A DNA stretch of 64,000 nt. Source: Aliiroseovarius marinus (GTDB lineage Bacteria; Pseudomonadota; Alphaproteobacteria; Rhodobacterales; Rhodobacteraceae). The notes below the pieces were generated by a model. It was given only the letters and a program-made list of their open reading frames with translations, had not been told where the DNA came from and searched no databases. The translations under genes and the position numbers were made by a program. Within the stretch, counting starts at the first letter, position 1. Each line of letters starts with the position of its first letter. The DNA lies in assembly GCF_004360145.1 (NCBI RefSeq), contig NZ_SAIT01000011.1, positions 174,939 to 238,938 on the forward strand, written 5' to 3'. Below, piece by piece: positions 50,347-59,941 of the stretch.

Positions 50347-52020
50347 ATGGCTAACGCAACCATGGAGGAATTCGAAGCCCTCCTTAACGAAAGCTTCGAA
50401 ATGGACACCCCGGACGAGGGTTCGGTTGTCAAAGGTAAAGTCATCGCTATTGAAGCTGGCCAAGCCATCATCGACGTAGGCTACAAAATGGAAGGCCGCG
50501 TTGATCTGAAAGAATTCGCAAACCCGGGTGAAGCCCCTGAAATCGCCGTTGGCGACGAAGTGGAAGTCTACCTGCGCGCGGCTGAAAACGCCCGCGGCGA
50601 AGCTGTCATCTCGCGCGAGATGGCCCGCCGTGAAGAAGCATGGGACCGCCTGGAAAAAGCATACGCAGACGATGCACGCGTCGAAGGCGCGATCTTCGGT
50701 CGCGTCAAAGGCGGCTTCACCGTCGATCTGGGCGGCGCTGTTGCGTTCCTGCCCGGCTCGCAGGTTGACGTACGCCCCGTACGTGACGCTGGCCCGCTGA
50801 TGGGTCTGAAGCAGCCGTTCCAGATCCTGAAAATGGACCGCCGCCGTGGCAACATCGTTGTGTCGCGTCGCGCTATCCTGGAAGAGTCGCGTGCCGAACA
50901 GCGTGCTGAAGTTATCGGCAAGCTGGCAGAAGGCGACGCAGTTGACGGCGTAGTCAAGAACATCACCGAATACGGTGCGTTCGTTGACCTGGGCGGCGTT
51001 GACGGCCTGCTGCACGTCACCGACATGGCATGGCGCCGCGTGAACCACCCGTCCGAGATCCTGACGATCGGCGAAACCATCAAGGTTCAGGTCATCAAGA
51101 TCAACAAAGAAACCCACCGCATCAGCCTGGGCATGAAGCAGCTGCAAGACGATCCTTGGGATCTGGTTGCTGCCAAGTACCCGCTGGAATCGGTGCACAC
51201 TGGCCGCGTGACCAACATCACCGACTACGGTGCATTCGTCGAGCTGGAGCCCGGTGTCGAAGGTCTGGTACACGTATCCGAAATGTCGTGGACCAAGAAG
51301 AACGTACACCCCGGCAAGATCGTGTCGACCTCGCAAGAAGTCGAAGTCATGGTTCTGGAAATCGACGGCGCCAAGCGTCGCGTATCGCTGGGCCTGAAGC
51401 AGACCATGCGCAACCCGTGGGAAGTGTTTGCAGAAACTCACCCCGAGGGCACCGAGGTCGAAGGCGAAGTCAAGAACATCACCGAATTCGGTCTGTTCAT
51501 TGGTCTCGACGGCGAAATCGACGGCATGGTTCACCTGTCGGACATCTCGTGGGACGAGCGTGGCGAAGATGCCATCCAGAACTTCAAGAAGGGCGACGTT
51601 GTCAAAGCCGTTGTTTCGGAAGTTGATACCGACAAAGAGCGTATCTCGCTGTCGATTAAAGCTCTGGACGGTGACCCCTTCGCAGAAGCTGTTGGCGGCG
51701 TGAAGCGTGGCTCGATCATCACTGTTGAAGTGACCGCGATCGAAGATGGTGGCGTTGAGGTCGAGTACGAAGGCATGAAGTCGTTCATCCGTCGTTCGGA
51801 CCTGTCGCGTGACCGTGCTGAACAGCGCCCCGAGCGTTTCGGCATCGGCGACAAGGTCGACGTACGCGTGACCAACGTCGACTCGAAGTCGCGTCGTCTG
51901 GGTCTGTCGATCAAAGCCCGCGAAATCGCAGAAGAGAAAGAAGCCGTAGAACAGTATGGTTCGTCGGATTCGGGTGCATCGCTGGGTGATATCCTGGGCG
52001 CCGCTCTGAAGCAGGACTAA
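50347..52020 (+). CDS. rpsA: 30S ribosomal protein S1
   Basis: A 557-residue protein with six S1 (OB-fold) RNA-binding repeats that help bind mRNA to the ribosome. Repeats are recognisable by phrases such as YGAFVDLGGVDGLLHVTDM (pieces GVDGLLHVTDMAW), GVEGLVHVSEMSW and IDGMVHLSDISWDERG. The start at MANATMEEFEALLN is chosen because relatives begin with this segment; an ATG four codons earlier sits almost on the AAAGGA sequence. Codon use is strongly biased (e.g. GGC, CGT), as expected of a highly expressed gene. A terminator follows the stop. Confidence 0.97.
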   Translation: MANATMEEFEALLNESFEMDTPDEGSVVKGKVIAIEAGQAIIDVGYKMEGRVDLKEFANPGEAPEIAVGDEVEVYLRAAENARGEAVISREMARREEAWDRLEKAYADDARVEGAIFGRVKGGFTVDLGGAVAFLPGSQVDVRPVRDAGPLMGLKQPFQILKMDRRRGNIVVSRRAILEESRAEQRAEVIGKLAEGDAVDGVVKNITEYGAFVDLGGVDGLLHVTDMAWRRVNHPSEILTIGETIKVQVIKINKETHRISLGMKQLQDDPWDLVAAKYPLESVHTGRVTNITDYGAFVELEPGVEGLVHVSEMSWTKKNVHPGKIVSTSQEVEVMVLEIDGAKRRVSLGLKQTMRNPWEVFAETHPEGTEVEGEVKNITEFGLFIGLDGEIDGMVHLSDISWDERGEDAIQNFKKGDVVKAVVSEVDTDKERISLSIKALDGDPFAEAVGGVKRGSIITVEVTAIEDGGVEVEYEGMKSFIRRSDLSRDRAEQRPERFGIGDKVDVRVTNVDSKSRRLGLSIKAREIAEEKEAVEQYGSSDSGASLGDILGAALKQD

Positions 52021-52042
52021 GTCCTCGCGTCATAAATTCTGG

Positions 52043-52080
52043 AACGGCCCTGCGCGATGCGTGGGGCCGTTCTGTTTTCA
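52043..52080 (+). terminator. Terminator after rpsA
   Basis: AACGGCCC and GGGCCGTT form a stem with a 13-base loop, followed by CTGTTTTC. In the 276-base gap to ihfB it is followed by a second hairpin CGTTTCC-AAGGC-GGAAACG (about 52109-52127). Beyond it the DNA is AT-rich and includes a TATACT box shortly before ihfB, probably its promoter. Confidence 0.82.
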
Positions 52081-52296
52081 GGCACGGCGAATCACGTCGA
52101 TCACCGGCGGACGTTTCCAAGGCGGAAACGATGTGCATTTGCAGCATCCTATTTTTCGCGCAGAAAACGGCTGAAATCCGTTTAAATTCCCCCAAGTTCT
52201 AACCTAAGACTTGTATGCAGGGGCTTGGTTTGCTCCTATACTCGGACAGAATAAGGATGCAAAATCCATTAGATAGGCCAATTTGGGGGGACCAGA

Positions 52297-52578
52297 ATGA
52301 TCCGGTCTGAACTGATCCAGAAGATCGCGGATGAAAACCCGCACCTCTATCAGCGTGACGTTGAGCGCATTGTGAACACCATTTTCGAAGAGATCATTGA
52401 AGCCATGGCCCGTGGCGATCGGGTCGAACTGCGCGGCTTTGGCGCATTTTCGGTGAAGAAAAGAGATGCTCGTATCGGGCGCAACCCGCGCACGGGCGAG
52501 TCGGTCCAGGTCGAAGAAAAGCACGTTCCGTTTTTCAAGACCGGCAAGCTGTTGCGGGATCGACTGAACGGCAAATAA
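52297..52578 (+). CDS. ihfB: Integration host factor subunit beta
   Basis: A 93-residue HU/IHF-family DNA-bending protein. The sequence [16 protein letters not shown] and [18 protein letters not shown], then [21 protein letters not shown], is typical of IhfB, including the intercalating-proline arm (RNPRTG). It forms a heterodimer with IhfA, encoded elsewhere. It is first in ihfB-lapA-trpF. Confidence 0.95.
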   Translation: MIRSELIQKIADENPHLYQRDVERIVNTIFEEIIEAMARGDRVELRGFGAFSVKKRDARIGRNPRTGESVQVEEKHVPFFKTGKLLRDRLNGK

Positions 52579-52587
52579 GAGGTCCAA

Positions 52588-52938
52588 ATGCGGTACATCC
52601 GTTACGCCTTTCTGGCGGCACTTGGTGTTGTGTTGATCACGGTGGCGCTGGCCAATCGCGGCAGCGTGACGTTGAACATCCTACCCGGCGAGCTGTCGGG
52701 TTTCTTGGGGTGGAGCTGGTCCATCACCCTTCCGCTTTTCGTGATCATTTTCGGCAGCGTCGTGGCAGGGATCCTGCTTGGCTTTGTCTGGGAATGGCTG
52801 CGTGAACACAAGCTGCGCGCGGAAGGTGCGCGCCATCGCCGCGAGCGCGACCAACTGGCACGCGAGGTAAAAACCCTGCGTGAACCCAAGGCCCGCACCG
52901 GCGACGACGTGCTGGCATTGCTGGACAAGACCAGCTGA
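52588..52938 (+). CDS. lapA: LapA-domain (DUF1049) membrane protein
   Basis: A 116-residue inner-membrane protein with two transmembrane helices (residues 2-22 and 40-66) and a basic, coiled-coil cytoplasmic tail ([22 protein letters not shown]). This is the layout of LapA/YciS, which works with LapB in controlling LpxC and lipopolysaccharide synthesis. LapB is not in the window. It lies nine bases after ihfB and five before trpF. Confidence 0.87.
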   Translation: MRYIRYAFLAALGVVLITVALANRGSVTLNILPGELSGFLGWSWSITLPLFVIIFGSVVAGILLGFVWEWLREHKLRAEGARHRRERDQLAREVKTLREPKARTGDDVLALLDKTS

Positions 52939-52943
52939 AGACT

Positions 52944-53591
52944 ATGAGCATTTCGGTAAAGATCTGCGGGTTGAAGGACCCCGAACAGCTTGCGGCTGCC
53001 GTCGAGGCAGGCGCACGCTATATCGGGTTCAATTTCTTCCCTAAAAGCCCGCGTTCGGTCACGGTCGAACAGGCCGCCGCGCTGATGTTGGACGTCCCCA
53101 TGGGCGTGGCCAAGGTCGCGCTTGTCGTGAACATGGACGATGCCGGGATCGAGGAAATCGTAAACGGCACGACCACCGACATGATCCAGCTGCACGGGTC
53201 GGAAAGCCCGGAACGTGTGGCCGAGGTTAAGGCACGTTTTGGCCTGCCTGTGATCAAGGCGATCGGCATTGCCGGGCCGGATGATGTCGCGCAGATCGAG
53301 CGCTATGCCGGGGTAGCGGATCAGCTTCTGATCGACGCGAAGGCCCCCAAGGGTGCAGACCTGCCCGGCGGCAATGGTGTTCCTTTCGACTGGCGTCTGG
53401 TGCAGCGCAAATACTGGCCGTGCCCGTGGATGCTGGCGGGCGGCCTGACCGCTGACAACGTGGCCGAAGCGATCCGTCTGACAGGTGCCAAGCAGGTGGA
53501 CGTGTCCTCGGGCGTGGAAAGTGCACCGGGTGTGAAGGACCCGGGTTTGATGCACGCCTTCGTGTCCAACGCGCATGCGGCCAAGGACTAA
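52944..53591 (+). CDS. trpF: Phosphoribosylanthranilate isomerase
   Basis: A 215-residue TIM-barrel enzyme of tryptophan synthesis, turning phosphoribosylanthranilate into CdRP. The catalytic cysteine is in KICGLKD (residues 6-12), FFPKSPRSV follows, the catalytic aspartate lies near [10 protein letters not shown], and the phosphate loop is in [10 protein letters not shown] and [15 protein letters not shown]. It is followed 100 bases later by trpB, and trpA is expected elsewhere or further off. The grouping with ihfB and lapA suggests one transcript. Confidence 0.95.
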   Translation: MSISVKICGLKDPEQLAAAVEAGARYIGFNFFPKSPRSVTVEQAAALMLDVPMGVAKVALVVNMDDAGIEEIVNGTTTDMIQLHGSESPERVAEVKARFGLPVIKAIGIAGPDDVAQIERYAGVADQLLIDAKAPKGADLPGGNGVPFDWRLVQRKYWPCPWMLAGGLTADNVAEAIRLTGAKQVDVSSGVESAPGVKDPGLMHAFVSNAHAAKD

Positions 53592-53693
53592 CCCCGCGCG
53601 CGACGTAAAGGACTCGCGTAGGGTCTAAAAACCGCTGGAAAACCACGCCCCCCCAATCTATGCAGGTGTGAAATGCGCAGAGCGGGGGGCACC

Positions 53694-54941
53694 ATGGCCA
53701 ACGATCTTTTTAACAGCTTCATGAACGGTCCGGATGAAAAGGGCCGGTTTGGCGACTTTGGCGGACGCTTTGTGTCCGAGACACTGATGCCGCTGATCCT
53801 CGACCTCGAGGCCGAGTACGAGAAAGCCAAGACCGACGACAGTTTCTGGGCCGAGATGAACGATCTGTGGACCCACTATGTCGGACGCCCCAGCCCGCTT
53901 TACTTCGCCGAAGGCCTGACCGAGCATCTGGGCGGCGCCAAGGTCTATATGAAGCGTGACGAGCTGAACCACACCGGCGCGCACAAAATCAACAACGTGC
54001 TCGGTCAGATCCTGCTGGCGCGCCGCATGGGCAAGACCCGTATCATCGCGGAAACCGGTGCCGGTCAGCACGGTGTGGCCACGGCCACCGTCTGCGCCAA
54101 GTTCGGTCTGAAGTGCATCGTTTATATGGGCGCCCATGACGTGCAACGTCAGGCGCCGAACGTGTTCCGCATGCGTCTTCTGGGCGCTGAGGTGATCGCC
54201 GTTGAAAGCGGTCGCGGCACGCTGAAAGACGCCATGAACGACGCGCTGCGTGACTGGGTGACGAACGTGGCCGACACCTTCTATTGCATCGGCACCGCGG
54301 CAGGTCCGCATCCCTATCCGGCGATGGTCCGCGACTTCCAGTCGATCATCGGCAAGGAAGCGAAAGAGCAGATGATGAAGGCCGAAGGCCGTCTGCCCGA
54401 TACGATCATCGCGGCCATCGGTGGCGGCTCGAACGCGATCGGCCTGTTCTACCCGTTCCTTGACGACAAGAACGTCAACATCATCGGTGTCGAAGCCGGC
54501 GGCAAGGGCGTGAATGACAAGATGGAGCACTGTGCGTCCTTGACCGGCGGTCGCCCCGGCGTGCTGCACGGCAACCGCACCTTCCTGCTGCAGGATGATG
54601 ACGGACAGATCCTGGACGGCTACTCGATCTCGGCCGGTCTGGACTATCCGGGCATCGGGCCGGAACACAGCTGGCTGCACGAAATTGGTCGCGCCGAGTA
54701 TGTGGCGATCACCGACAAGGAAGCGCTAGACGCGTTCCAGCTGTGCTGCTCGACCGAGGGCATCATCCCCGCGCTGGAACCCTGCCACGCGCTGGCCCAT
54801 GTCACGAAAATTGCGCCGACACTGCCGAAAGATCACATCATCTGCATGAACATGTGCGGACGCGGCGACAAAGACATCTTCACCGTCGCCAAATATCTGG
54901 GCTTTGATATGTCCGATACGGAAGGCCGCGACGTGGATTGA
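53694..54941 (+). CDS. trpB: Tryptophan synthase beta chain
   Basis: A 415-residue PLP enzyme that makes tryptophan from serine and indole. The Schiff-base lysine lies in [25 protein letters not shown] is typical, and the phosphate-binding loop is [10 protein letters not shown]. The start at [12 protein letters not shown] is supported by GGGGGG-like sequence upstream and by relatives. trpA does not follow; the next DNA is a terminator and a convergent gene, so the alpha subunit is encoded elsewhere. Confidence 0.97.
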   Translation: MANDLFNSFMNGPDEKGRFGDFGGRFVSETLMPLILDLEAEYEKAKTDDSFWAEMNDLWTHYVGRPSPLYFAEGLTEHLGGAKVYMKRDELNHTGAHKINNVLGQILLARRMGKTRIIAETGAGQHGVATATVCAKFGLKCIVYMGAHDVQRQAPNVFRMRLLGAEVIAVESGRGTLKDAMNDALRDWVTNVADTFYCIGTAAGPHPYPAMVRDFQSIIGKEAKEQMMKAEGRLPDTIIAAIGGGSNAIGLFYPFLDDKNVNIIGVEAGGKGVNDKMEHCASLTGGRPGVLHGNRTFLLQDDDGQILDGYSISAGLDYPGIGPEHSWLHEIGRAEYVAITDKEALDAFQLCCSTEGIIPALEPCHALAHVTKIAPTLPKDHIICMNMCGRGDKDIFTVAKYLGFDMSDTEGRDVD

Positions 54942-54964
54942 TCCGCGACTTTTCACACGAATAC

Positions 54965-55000
54965 CGGGCCGTCCAGAAGTGGGCGGCCCGTTTTCGTTTT
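54965..55000. terminator. Terminator after trpB
   Basis: CGGGCCG and CGGCCCG pair over a 12-base loop and are followed by TTTTCGTTTT. It lies between the convergent trpB and serine hydrolase genes. Confidence 0.88.
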
Positions 55001-55003
55001 GGC

Positions 55004-56167
55004 TTACAGATCCGCCGCGATGCGCCGGAACATGGCGATGTTCTGATCGTTCACGCCGTCGCCACGAAACCCGCGATCCGCGCTGTTCAGGGCGATCACC
55101 ACGCCACGCGCTTTGTCGATATAGATGTACTGGCCATAGATGCCGCGGGCGTAGTATTCGCCCTCACTCGCGTCCGGCGCCATCCACCACTGATAGCCAT
55201 ATTGTTCCTTGCCGGGGGCAGTCGGGGCCGAGGGCCGGGTCGAGGCCGCAATCCAGTCTGCAGGGACGATCTGCTGGCCGTTCCACATGCCGTCCTGCCG
55301 GAACATCTCGCCAAAGCGGGCATAGTCGCGGGTGGTCAGGTTCAGCCCACCCAAGACGAAGGCCACGCCGTAGCCGTCGGTCAGGTAATAGGGGTCCGCC
55401 TCAAGCCCCATTGGGGCGATGACGTGTTCTTGCAGCAGGTCGGGAATGGGTCGTCCGGCAGCGCCTCGCACCACCATGCCGATCACATGGGTGTCGATGG
55501 ACACGTATTGCCATGTCTTCCCCGCAGGCGCGAAACTGTCCTGAAGCCCCGCAGCAAACTGATCCATCGACCGCCCCAGCGCCAGCACGCGGCCCATGCG
55601 GTTGATGTCCGAATTGAAGTCTAGATAGTCCTCGTCAAACACCACGCCCGAGGCCATGTTCAGCACGTTGCGAATGCTCGCCCCATCATAAGCGCTGCCC
55701 TTCAGCGCAGGCGCATATTGCACGACCGGATCGTCCAGAGACGCGATATCCCCACGGTCCAGCACGATGCCCATCAGCGCAGAAATATAGCTTTTCGCCA
55801 TCGACCAGCTAATCCGGCGATCTTTCGGCCCGGTGCCATGGTAGTAGCTTTCGTGGCGCAGCTGTCCGTCTTTCAGAACCACCAACCCTGTGACCGCACG
55901 GTCCTTGATCCAGGTGTTGACCGCCGCATCTGGCGCCCAGTTTTCCCCAATGGGCAGCGGGGTCACCGGCCCATCCCCGCGCGACATGCTGCGCGTCAGG
56001 AACGCGCTGTCCATGTTGGAAAAGTTGCCCACGATCTTCTCTTCCGAAAACAGAGAGTTTACGGCCAAAAGTCGCGTGATTTGTTCGCGCTTCCAGACCC
56101 CTACAAGGACCAGAAGCACGATCAGGACAAGGGCGGCGCGGGTTAGAAATTTCAGGGCTTTACGCAT
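55004..56167 (-). CDS. Membrane-anchored serine hydrolase (class C beta-lactamase / NylB-like family)
   Basis: A 387-residue protein with one N-terminal membrane helix (residues 10-26) and a beta-lactamase-type fold. The nucleophile motif S-x-x-K is SMAK (in ISWSMAKSY near residue 130), the second motif is a tyrosine in WQYVSIDTHVIG, and GIYGQYIYI replaces the usual K-T-G/H-x-G motif, as in 6-aminohexanoate-oligomer hydrolases and EstB-type esterases. It is probably a periplasmic esterase or amidase, not a true beta-lactamase. GGAGAT lies just before the ATG. Confidence 0.82.
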   Translation of the reverse strand: MRKALKFLTRAALVLIVLLVLVGVWKREQITRLLAVNSLFSEEKIVGNFSNMDSAFLTRSMSRGDGPVTPLPIGENWAPDAAVNTWIKDRAVTGLVVLKDGQLRHESYYHGTGPKDRRISWSMAKSYISALMGIVLDRGDIASLDDPVVQYAPALKGSAYDGASIRNVLNMASGVVFDEDYLDFNSDINRMGRVLALGRSMDQFAAGLQDSFAPAGKTWQYVSIDTHVIGMVVRGAAGRPIPDLLQEHVIAPMGLEADPYYLTDGYGVAFVLGGLNLTTRDYARFGEMFRQDGMWNGQQIVPADWIAASTRPSAPTAPGKEQYGYQWWMAPDASEGEYYARGIYGQYIYIDKARGVVIALNSADRGFRGDGVNDQNIAMFRRIAADL

Positions 56168-56189
56168 GGGATCTCCGGTTTTTCGAAGA

Positions 56190-57212
56190 TCAAGGTGCCG
56201 ACCAATCCACCCAACGTCCATGAAAATCTACACGACCAAGCGTCAACTTCCGTCCCTCGGGCCAAAGGGTCAGGGTGATGGCTGCGCCTTCGCTTTGGCG
56301 GTCATCCGCCTCCATCGATAGATGCGCGATGGGCCCGCGCTGTGCGGCGGCCTCGATGGCCGCCAAGCAGCGGTTTTGGGTGTCAGCGGGGAAGTACTGC
56401 CACGCGATCGTGTGATAGATCAGGGTTAGGTGGTCCGGCGCGACACTATCCAACTGCGCTTCAAGCCACGCGGCGGCGTCACCCTGATCCACTTGCGCGT
56501 CAAAGATCGCGGCTGCGGCTTTGCTGCGCGCCAACCGCTCCGGCTGGTCCGCCCACAGGTAAGAAGACATGCGCAGCAAGTCGTCTGAGGCTGTAATGTC
56601 CATCGGCATCAAATCAACCCCGCGCCGGGATAGCACTTGGGGCAGGGGGCCTGTGGGCAGGTCCCCGCACCACTCGGGCGTTAGTAGAACCGGTGCGTCC
56701 TCCGGGCCCAATCGTGTGTCGCCCGCCTGAAGCGCGAACTGGTCCCACATCAGGTTCAGACCTGCACTCGCTCCCAGCTCATAGACGCGCATCGGCAACT
56801 TGTACTGGTCCGCCAGCCAATGCCCTGCGGCCACCATGACCGCAGCGCGGCGCACCTCGTTGGTTTGCGGCGGCAGGTCGAGCCAGCGGTCCAACGTGTC
56901 CGCATGCTCTGAGATCGCGACCTGAAGGGCCTCGGCGATCTGCGCGTCACCGGGGGCAGGATTTGGCGGATAGATTGCCACCAGCGCGGGGCAGTCACCG
57001 GTCAGAACCAGCGCATGCAGCCCCGCCAGAAAACGCAGTGGCAGAGACTGTCCGAAGGCACCGACATTTCCCTCCCAGTCGAACATGCGATCGGTCAGCG
57101 GCGTGCCCGGTGTCAGTGTCGCACCCGCAATGCGCAGCACGCGCGCCGTGAACGGGCTGTCCAGCCTTTCGTTGTTGTCTGCCTGAACCTCGAACGCGTC
57201 GCGCAGGGTCAC
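56190..57212 (-). CDS. DUF2332 family protein
   Basis: A 340-residue cytoplasmic protein of the DUF2332 family. Recognisable parts are [16 protein letters not shown] (near residue 145) and the end region [21 protein letters not shown]. The glycine-rich [11 protein letters not shown] segment looks like a SAM-binding motif, so a methyltransferase fold is possible, but activity is unknown. The GTG start is chosen because it overlaps the pth stop as GTGA, an arrangement implying coupling. Confidence 0.8.
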   Translation of the reverse strand: MTLRDAFEVQADNNERLDSPFTARVLRIAGATLTPGTPLTDRMFDWEGNVGAFGQSLPLRFLAGLHALVLTGDCPALVAIYPPNPAPGDAQIAEALQVAISEHADTLDRWLDLPPQTNEVRRAAVMVAAGHWLADQYKLPMRVYELGASAGLNLMWDQFALQAGDTRLGPEDAPVLLTPEWCGDLPTGPLPQVLSRRGVDLMPMDITASDDLLRMSSYLWADQPERLARSKAAAAIFDAQVDQGDAAAWLEAQLDSVAPDHLTLIYHTIAWQYFPADTQNRCLAAIEAAAQRGPIAHLSMEADDRQSEGAAITLTLWPEGRKLTLGRVDFHGRWVDWSAP

Positions 57213-57922
57213 GAGAACTTGTCCATCAGCTTTTGCAGCGGGCTGCGCGTGTCTTCTTGTGTGGGTTCTGGCGCGGGTTTCGGTTTGGGCTGCGGCGGTT
57301 CTTTCTTCTTGGACTTCTGCGCAGCATCCGGTGCAGACCCACCCGAAGAGCGGGGCGGGTTCACACGCCGCCCAATCGCGTTCATGAACTTCCCACTGTC
57401 GCCTGCCGCCAGATCCGTGGCCCCGTCTGCACAGCCGCGCAGCACATCGTCCAGCCACTCCTGATCCGCCTTTGCAAAATCACGCAGAACAAAGCCCGCC
57501 ACCGCCGCCTTGTTGCCGGGGTGACCAATGCCCATGCGAACCCGGTGATAGTCCGCCCCGATATGCGCGTGGATTGACCGCAGCCCGTTATGGCCTGCGT
57601 GACCGCCGCCCGTTTTGACCCGGCACTTGCCGGGGGCCAGATCCAGCTCGTCGTGGAACACGATGACGTCGTCCGGGGTCAGCTTGTAGAACCGCATCGC
57701 CTCGCCCACGGACTGGCCGGACAGGTTCATGAAGGTCTCGGGGCGCAGCAGGATCACCTTCTCGGATCCCAGTTTGCCCTCGCTCACGCTGCCCTGAAAC
57801 TTGCCACGCCACGGGGCAAAGCCGTGATCCTCGGCAATGCGTTCAACCGCCATGAAGCCGATATTGTGCCGGTTGCCCGCGTATTTTGCCCCCGGATTCC
57901 CCAGCCCGACAAACAATTTCAT
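57209..57922 (-). CDS. pth: Peptidyl-tRNA hydrolase with C-terminal extension
   Basis: A 237-residue enzyme that frees tRNA from peptidyl-tRNA dropped by ribosomes. The N-terminal motif [19 protein letters not shown] carries the catalytic His and Asn, and [11 protein letters not shown] has the conserved Asp. The classic enzyme ends near residue 190; here a further 45 residues rich in Pro, Lys and Gln ([18 protein letters not shown]) follow, probably disordered and basic. The start is 120 bases from the divergent FkbM gene. It is coupled to the DUF2332 gene. Confidence 0.95.
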   Translation of the reverse strand: MKLFVGLGNPGAKYAGNRHNIGFMAVERIAEDHGFAPWRGKFQGSVSEGKLGSEKVILLRPETFMNLSGQSVGEAMRFYKLTPDDVIVFHDELDLAPGKCRVKTGGGHAGHNGLRSIHAHIGADYHRVRMGIGHPGNKAAVAGFVLRDFAKADQEWLDDVLRGCADGATDLAAGDSGKFMNAIGRRVNPPRSSGGSAPDAAQKSKKKEPPQPKPKPAPEPTQEDTRSPLQKLMDKFS

Positions 57923-58041
57923 GTGCCATCATTCCTTCTGGACATCGGGACCTGAACCCGAAATTATCATTTTCGGTAATCTACTTGGCCTGAACTTGCG
58001 TGGCAAACACCAACACATCCCGGCCACCCAAGGAGAGCAGC

Positions 58042-58737
58042 ATGCCGCAATTCAAACTGGACGGTTTGATCCTGAAGATCCCGCGCAAATGCATGAACGA
58101 CAATATCCGGGTCGCGATGGATCGCGGGGGGTACGAGAAGAACGAATCCCAGGCTTTGAAGCGACACCTAAAGCCCGGCGATCGCGTTCTGGATCTTGGT
58201 GGCGGTGCGGGCTTTGTCGCGCTTCAGGCCGCGCGGATTGTCGGGGCCGAAAATGTCACCGCGGTCGAGGCCAGCGCGGATATGTCCAAAGCCATCGGAG
58301 CCAATGCGGTGAAGAACGGATTTGCTGAAATGCAGGTGGTTCAAGGCGCGGTCGTGCCCGATGGTTTCACAGACGATACCGTGACATTTGAGGTGCTCCC
58401 CGGATTTTGGGCCTCATCAATCTCGGAGGGCGGCGAAAAGACAAGGAAAGCCTCGAAGTTGGTCACTGTTCCCGCGCTGAAATTCGGGGATCTGCAGAGA
58501 CGCGCGCAGCCCACCGTTATCTCGATGGATATCGAAGGGGCCGAGCTTGACCTTGCCAGTTGCGCATGGTGGCCCGAAACGCGGATCGTCATCATGGAGA
58601 TCCACCCCGAGCGCTATGGCAGCCACGCATTGCGCCAGTTGATCAAGGACATGTTTTCCAACGGGTTCGGGTGGATGCCGTGGGGCACCCGCGGCAGTGT
58701 CTTGGTGTTCGAGCGTCTGGACGAGGCCCCCACATAA
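58042..58737 (+). CDS. FkbM-family methyltransferase
   Basis: A 231-residue SAM-dependent methyltransferase of the FkbM family. It shows the nucleotide-binding motif VLDLGGGAGFVALQAAR near residue 50 and an aspartate motif SMDIEGAELDLA near residue 155 typical of FkbM. Targets of the family are usually sugars or natural-product hydroxyls. The ATG at MPQFKLDGL has AAGGAG seven bases upstream, so it is preferred over an earlier ATG. It is the only plus-strand gene between rplY and pth, genes that are normally adjacent. Confidence 0.85.
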   Translation: MPQFKLDGLILKIPRKCMNDNIRVAMDRGGYEKNESQALKRHLKPGDRVLDLGGGAGFVALQAARIVGAENVTAVEASADMSKAIGANAVKNGFAEMQVVQGAVVPDGFTDDTVTFEVLPGFWASSISEGGEKTRKASKLVTVPALKFGDLQRRAQPTVISMDIEGAELDLASCAWWPETRIVIMEIHPERYGSHALRQLIKDMFSNGFGWMPWGTRGSVLVFERLDEAPT

Positions 58738-58764
58738 AAAACGGGACCCCGAAGGATCCCGTTT
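58737..58764. terminator. Bidirectional terminator between fkbM and rplY
   Basis: AAAAACGGGA and TCCCGTTT arms with a short GC loop, A-run on one side and T-run on the other, between the convergent FkbM and rplY genes. Confidence 0.82.
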
Positions 58765-58787
58765 CGCAACACCTTTTCAGGTGAGGC

Positions 58788-59429
58788 TTATTCTTCTGCA
58801 GCTGCGGCTTCTTCTTCACCAGCTTCCTCACCGGCGTCGCCGTCATCCGACGAACGCAGCGAGCTGGGAGCCGAGATGTTGGCGATGACGAAGTCACGGT
58901 CAACGGTGGGCTTGGCGCCTTCCGGCAGGGCAACATCCGAGATGTGGATGACGTCGCCGACGTCTTTGCCAGCCAGATCAACAACGATCTGCTCGGGGAT
59001 TTCGCCAGCCAGAACGTTCAGTTCAACTTCCGGACGGACAACAGTCAGAACACCACCGCGCTTCAGGCCGGGGGCTTCTTCTTCGTTCACGAACTCAACG
59101 TGAATGAACAGGCTGATCCGGCTGGTGCGGCGCAGGCGCATCAGGTCCAGGTGGGTCGGCAGGTCTTTGACAACGTCACGCTGTACGTTGCGGCAGATCA
59201 CGCGGACATCTTCCTGACCGTCGATTTTCAGGTTCCACAGGGTCGACAAGAAACGACCGGCCTTCAGCTTTTTGAACAGCTCGTTGAAGGGGATGTTGAT
59301 GGCGAGCGGGTCTGCGCCACCACCGTATACGATACCCGGTACCTGGCCTTCGCGGCGAGCTTGACGAGCGGCCCCCTTGCCTGTCCCCGTACGTACCGTG
59401 GCTTCAAGATTCGGAATCTCACGTGCCAT
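58788..59429 (-). CDS. rplY: 50S ribosomal protein L25, CTC-type (general stress)
   Basis: A 213-residue protein of the L25/TL5/CTC family that binds 5S rRNA. The N-terminal domain has the family pattern ([24 protein letters not shown]), the second beta-rich CTC domain follows (LEVTL-like [15 protein letters not shown]), and the protein ends in an acidic tail [23 protein letters not shown] precedes the ATG. Upstream on this strand is a TATAGG-like -10 box, a plausible promoter. Normally followed directly by pth. Confidence 0.95.
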   Translation of the reverse strand: MAREIPNLEATVRTGTGKGAARQARREGQVPGIVYGGGADPLAINIPFNELFKKLKAGRFLSTLWNLKIDGQEDVRVICRNVQRDVVKDLPTHLDLMRLRRTSRISLFIHVEFVNEEEAPGLKRGGVLTVVRPEVELNVLAGEIPEQIVVDLAGKDVGDVIHISDVALPEGAKPTVDRDFVIANISAPSSLRSSDDGDAGEEAGEEEAAAAEE

Positions 59430-59550
59430 TGGTTTTCTCCATATCTAATAAGTGCGGGAATCCTCCAAGGGTGTAAGCCCCGCAATGAAGCCGTGCCTAT
59501 AGACCGGATCGGGTCCGTTGAAAAGGGAATTATGCGGTTTTGCCGTGGTT

Positions 59551-59940
59551 TTATTGGTGTTCCACGCGCCTGCGCCGCATGTCGCGGGCATCGGCCGCCT
59601 TTTTGGCTTTAATTGCTTCTAAGGCAGCGTTGCGCCCGAAGGCAAGCCGGGTGTCTGCCATTCGCTCTTCATGTGCAGCGCGGGCTTGGGCGAGTTGGAT
59701 ATTCAACTGGCCCAGACGGGTTCGCGCCTGTTTTTGCCACTGATCGAAATGCCCGCTGGAAAGCGCGGGATTGAGGCCGGTTTCAGGGTCCAAGCCGGGT
59801 AGCTGGCTTAATCGCGTCCTCATATCAGCTATCTGATGTTCCAATGCTGCGACTTTTGCGGCGGTGGCCGAAAGCTCGGCCATCGCGCGGTCCAGTTGCA
59901 GGGCCGTCAGGTCGGTCAGCTGGTAAAGCGGGTCTGCCAT
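59551..59940 (-). CDS. Small coiled-coil protein after flhB, probably flagellar
   Basis: A 129-residue hydrophilic protein made of long amphipathic helices (LDRAMAELSATAAKVAALEHQ and LGQLNIQLAQARAAHEERMADTR, in pieces) and a basic C-terminus (KKAADARDMRRRRVEHQ). It follows flhB with one base between, so it is part of the flagellar export operon. Size and coiled-coil character recall FliJ or other flagellar chaperones, but sequence does not settle this. Confidence 0.65.
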   Translation of the reverse strand: MADPLYQLTDLTALQLDRAMAELSATAAKVAALEHQIADMRTRLSQLPGLDPETGLNPALSSGHFDQWQKQARTRLGQLNIQLAQARAAHEERMADTRLAFGRNAALEAIKAKKAADARDMRRRRVEHQ

Positions 59941-59941
59941 C

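Noticed and set aside
55004..56167. Beta-lactamase giving antibiotic resistance.
   Set aside because: The third motif is not K-T-G and the protein is closer in style to NylB/EstB hydrolases with an N-terminal anchor.
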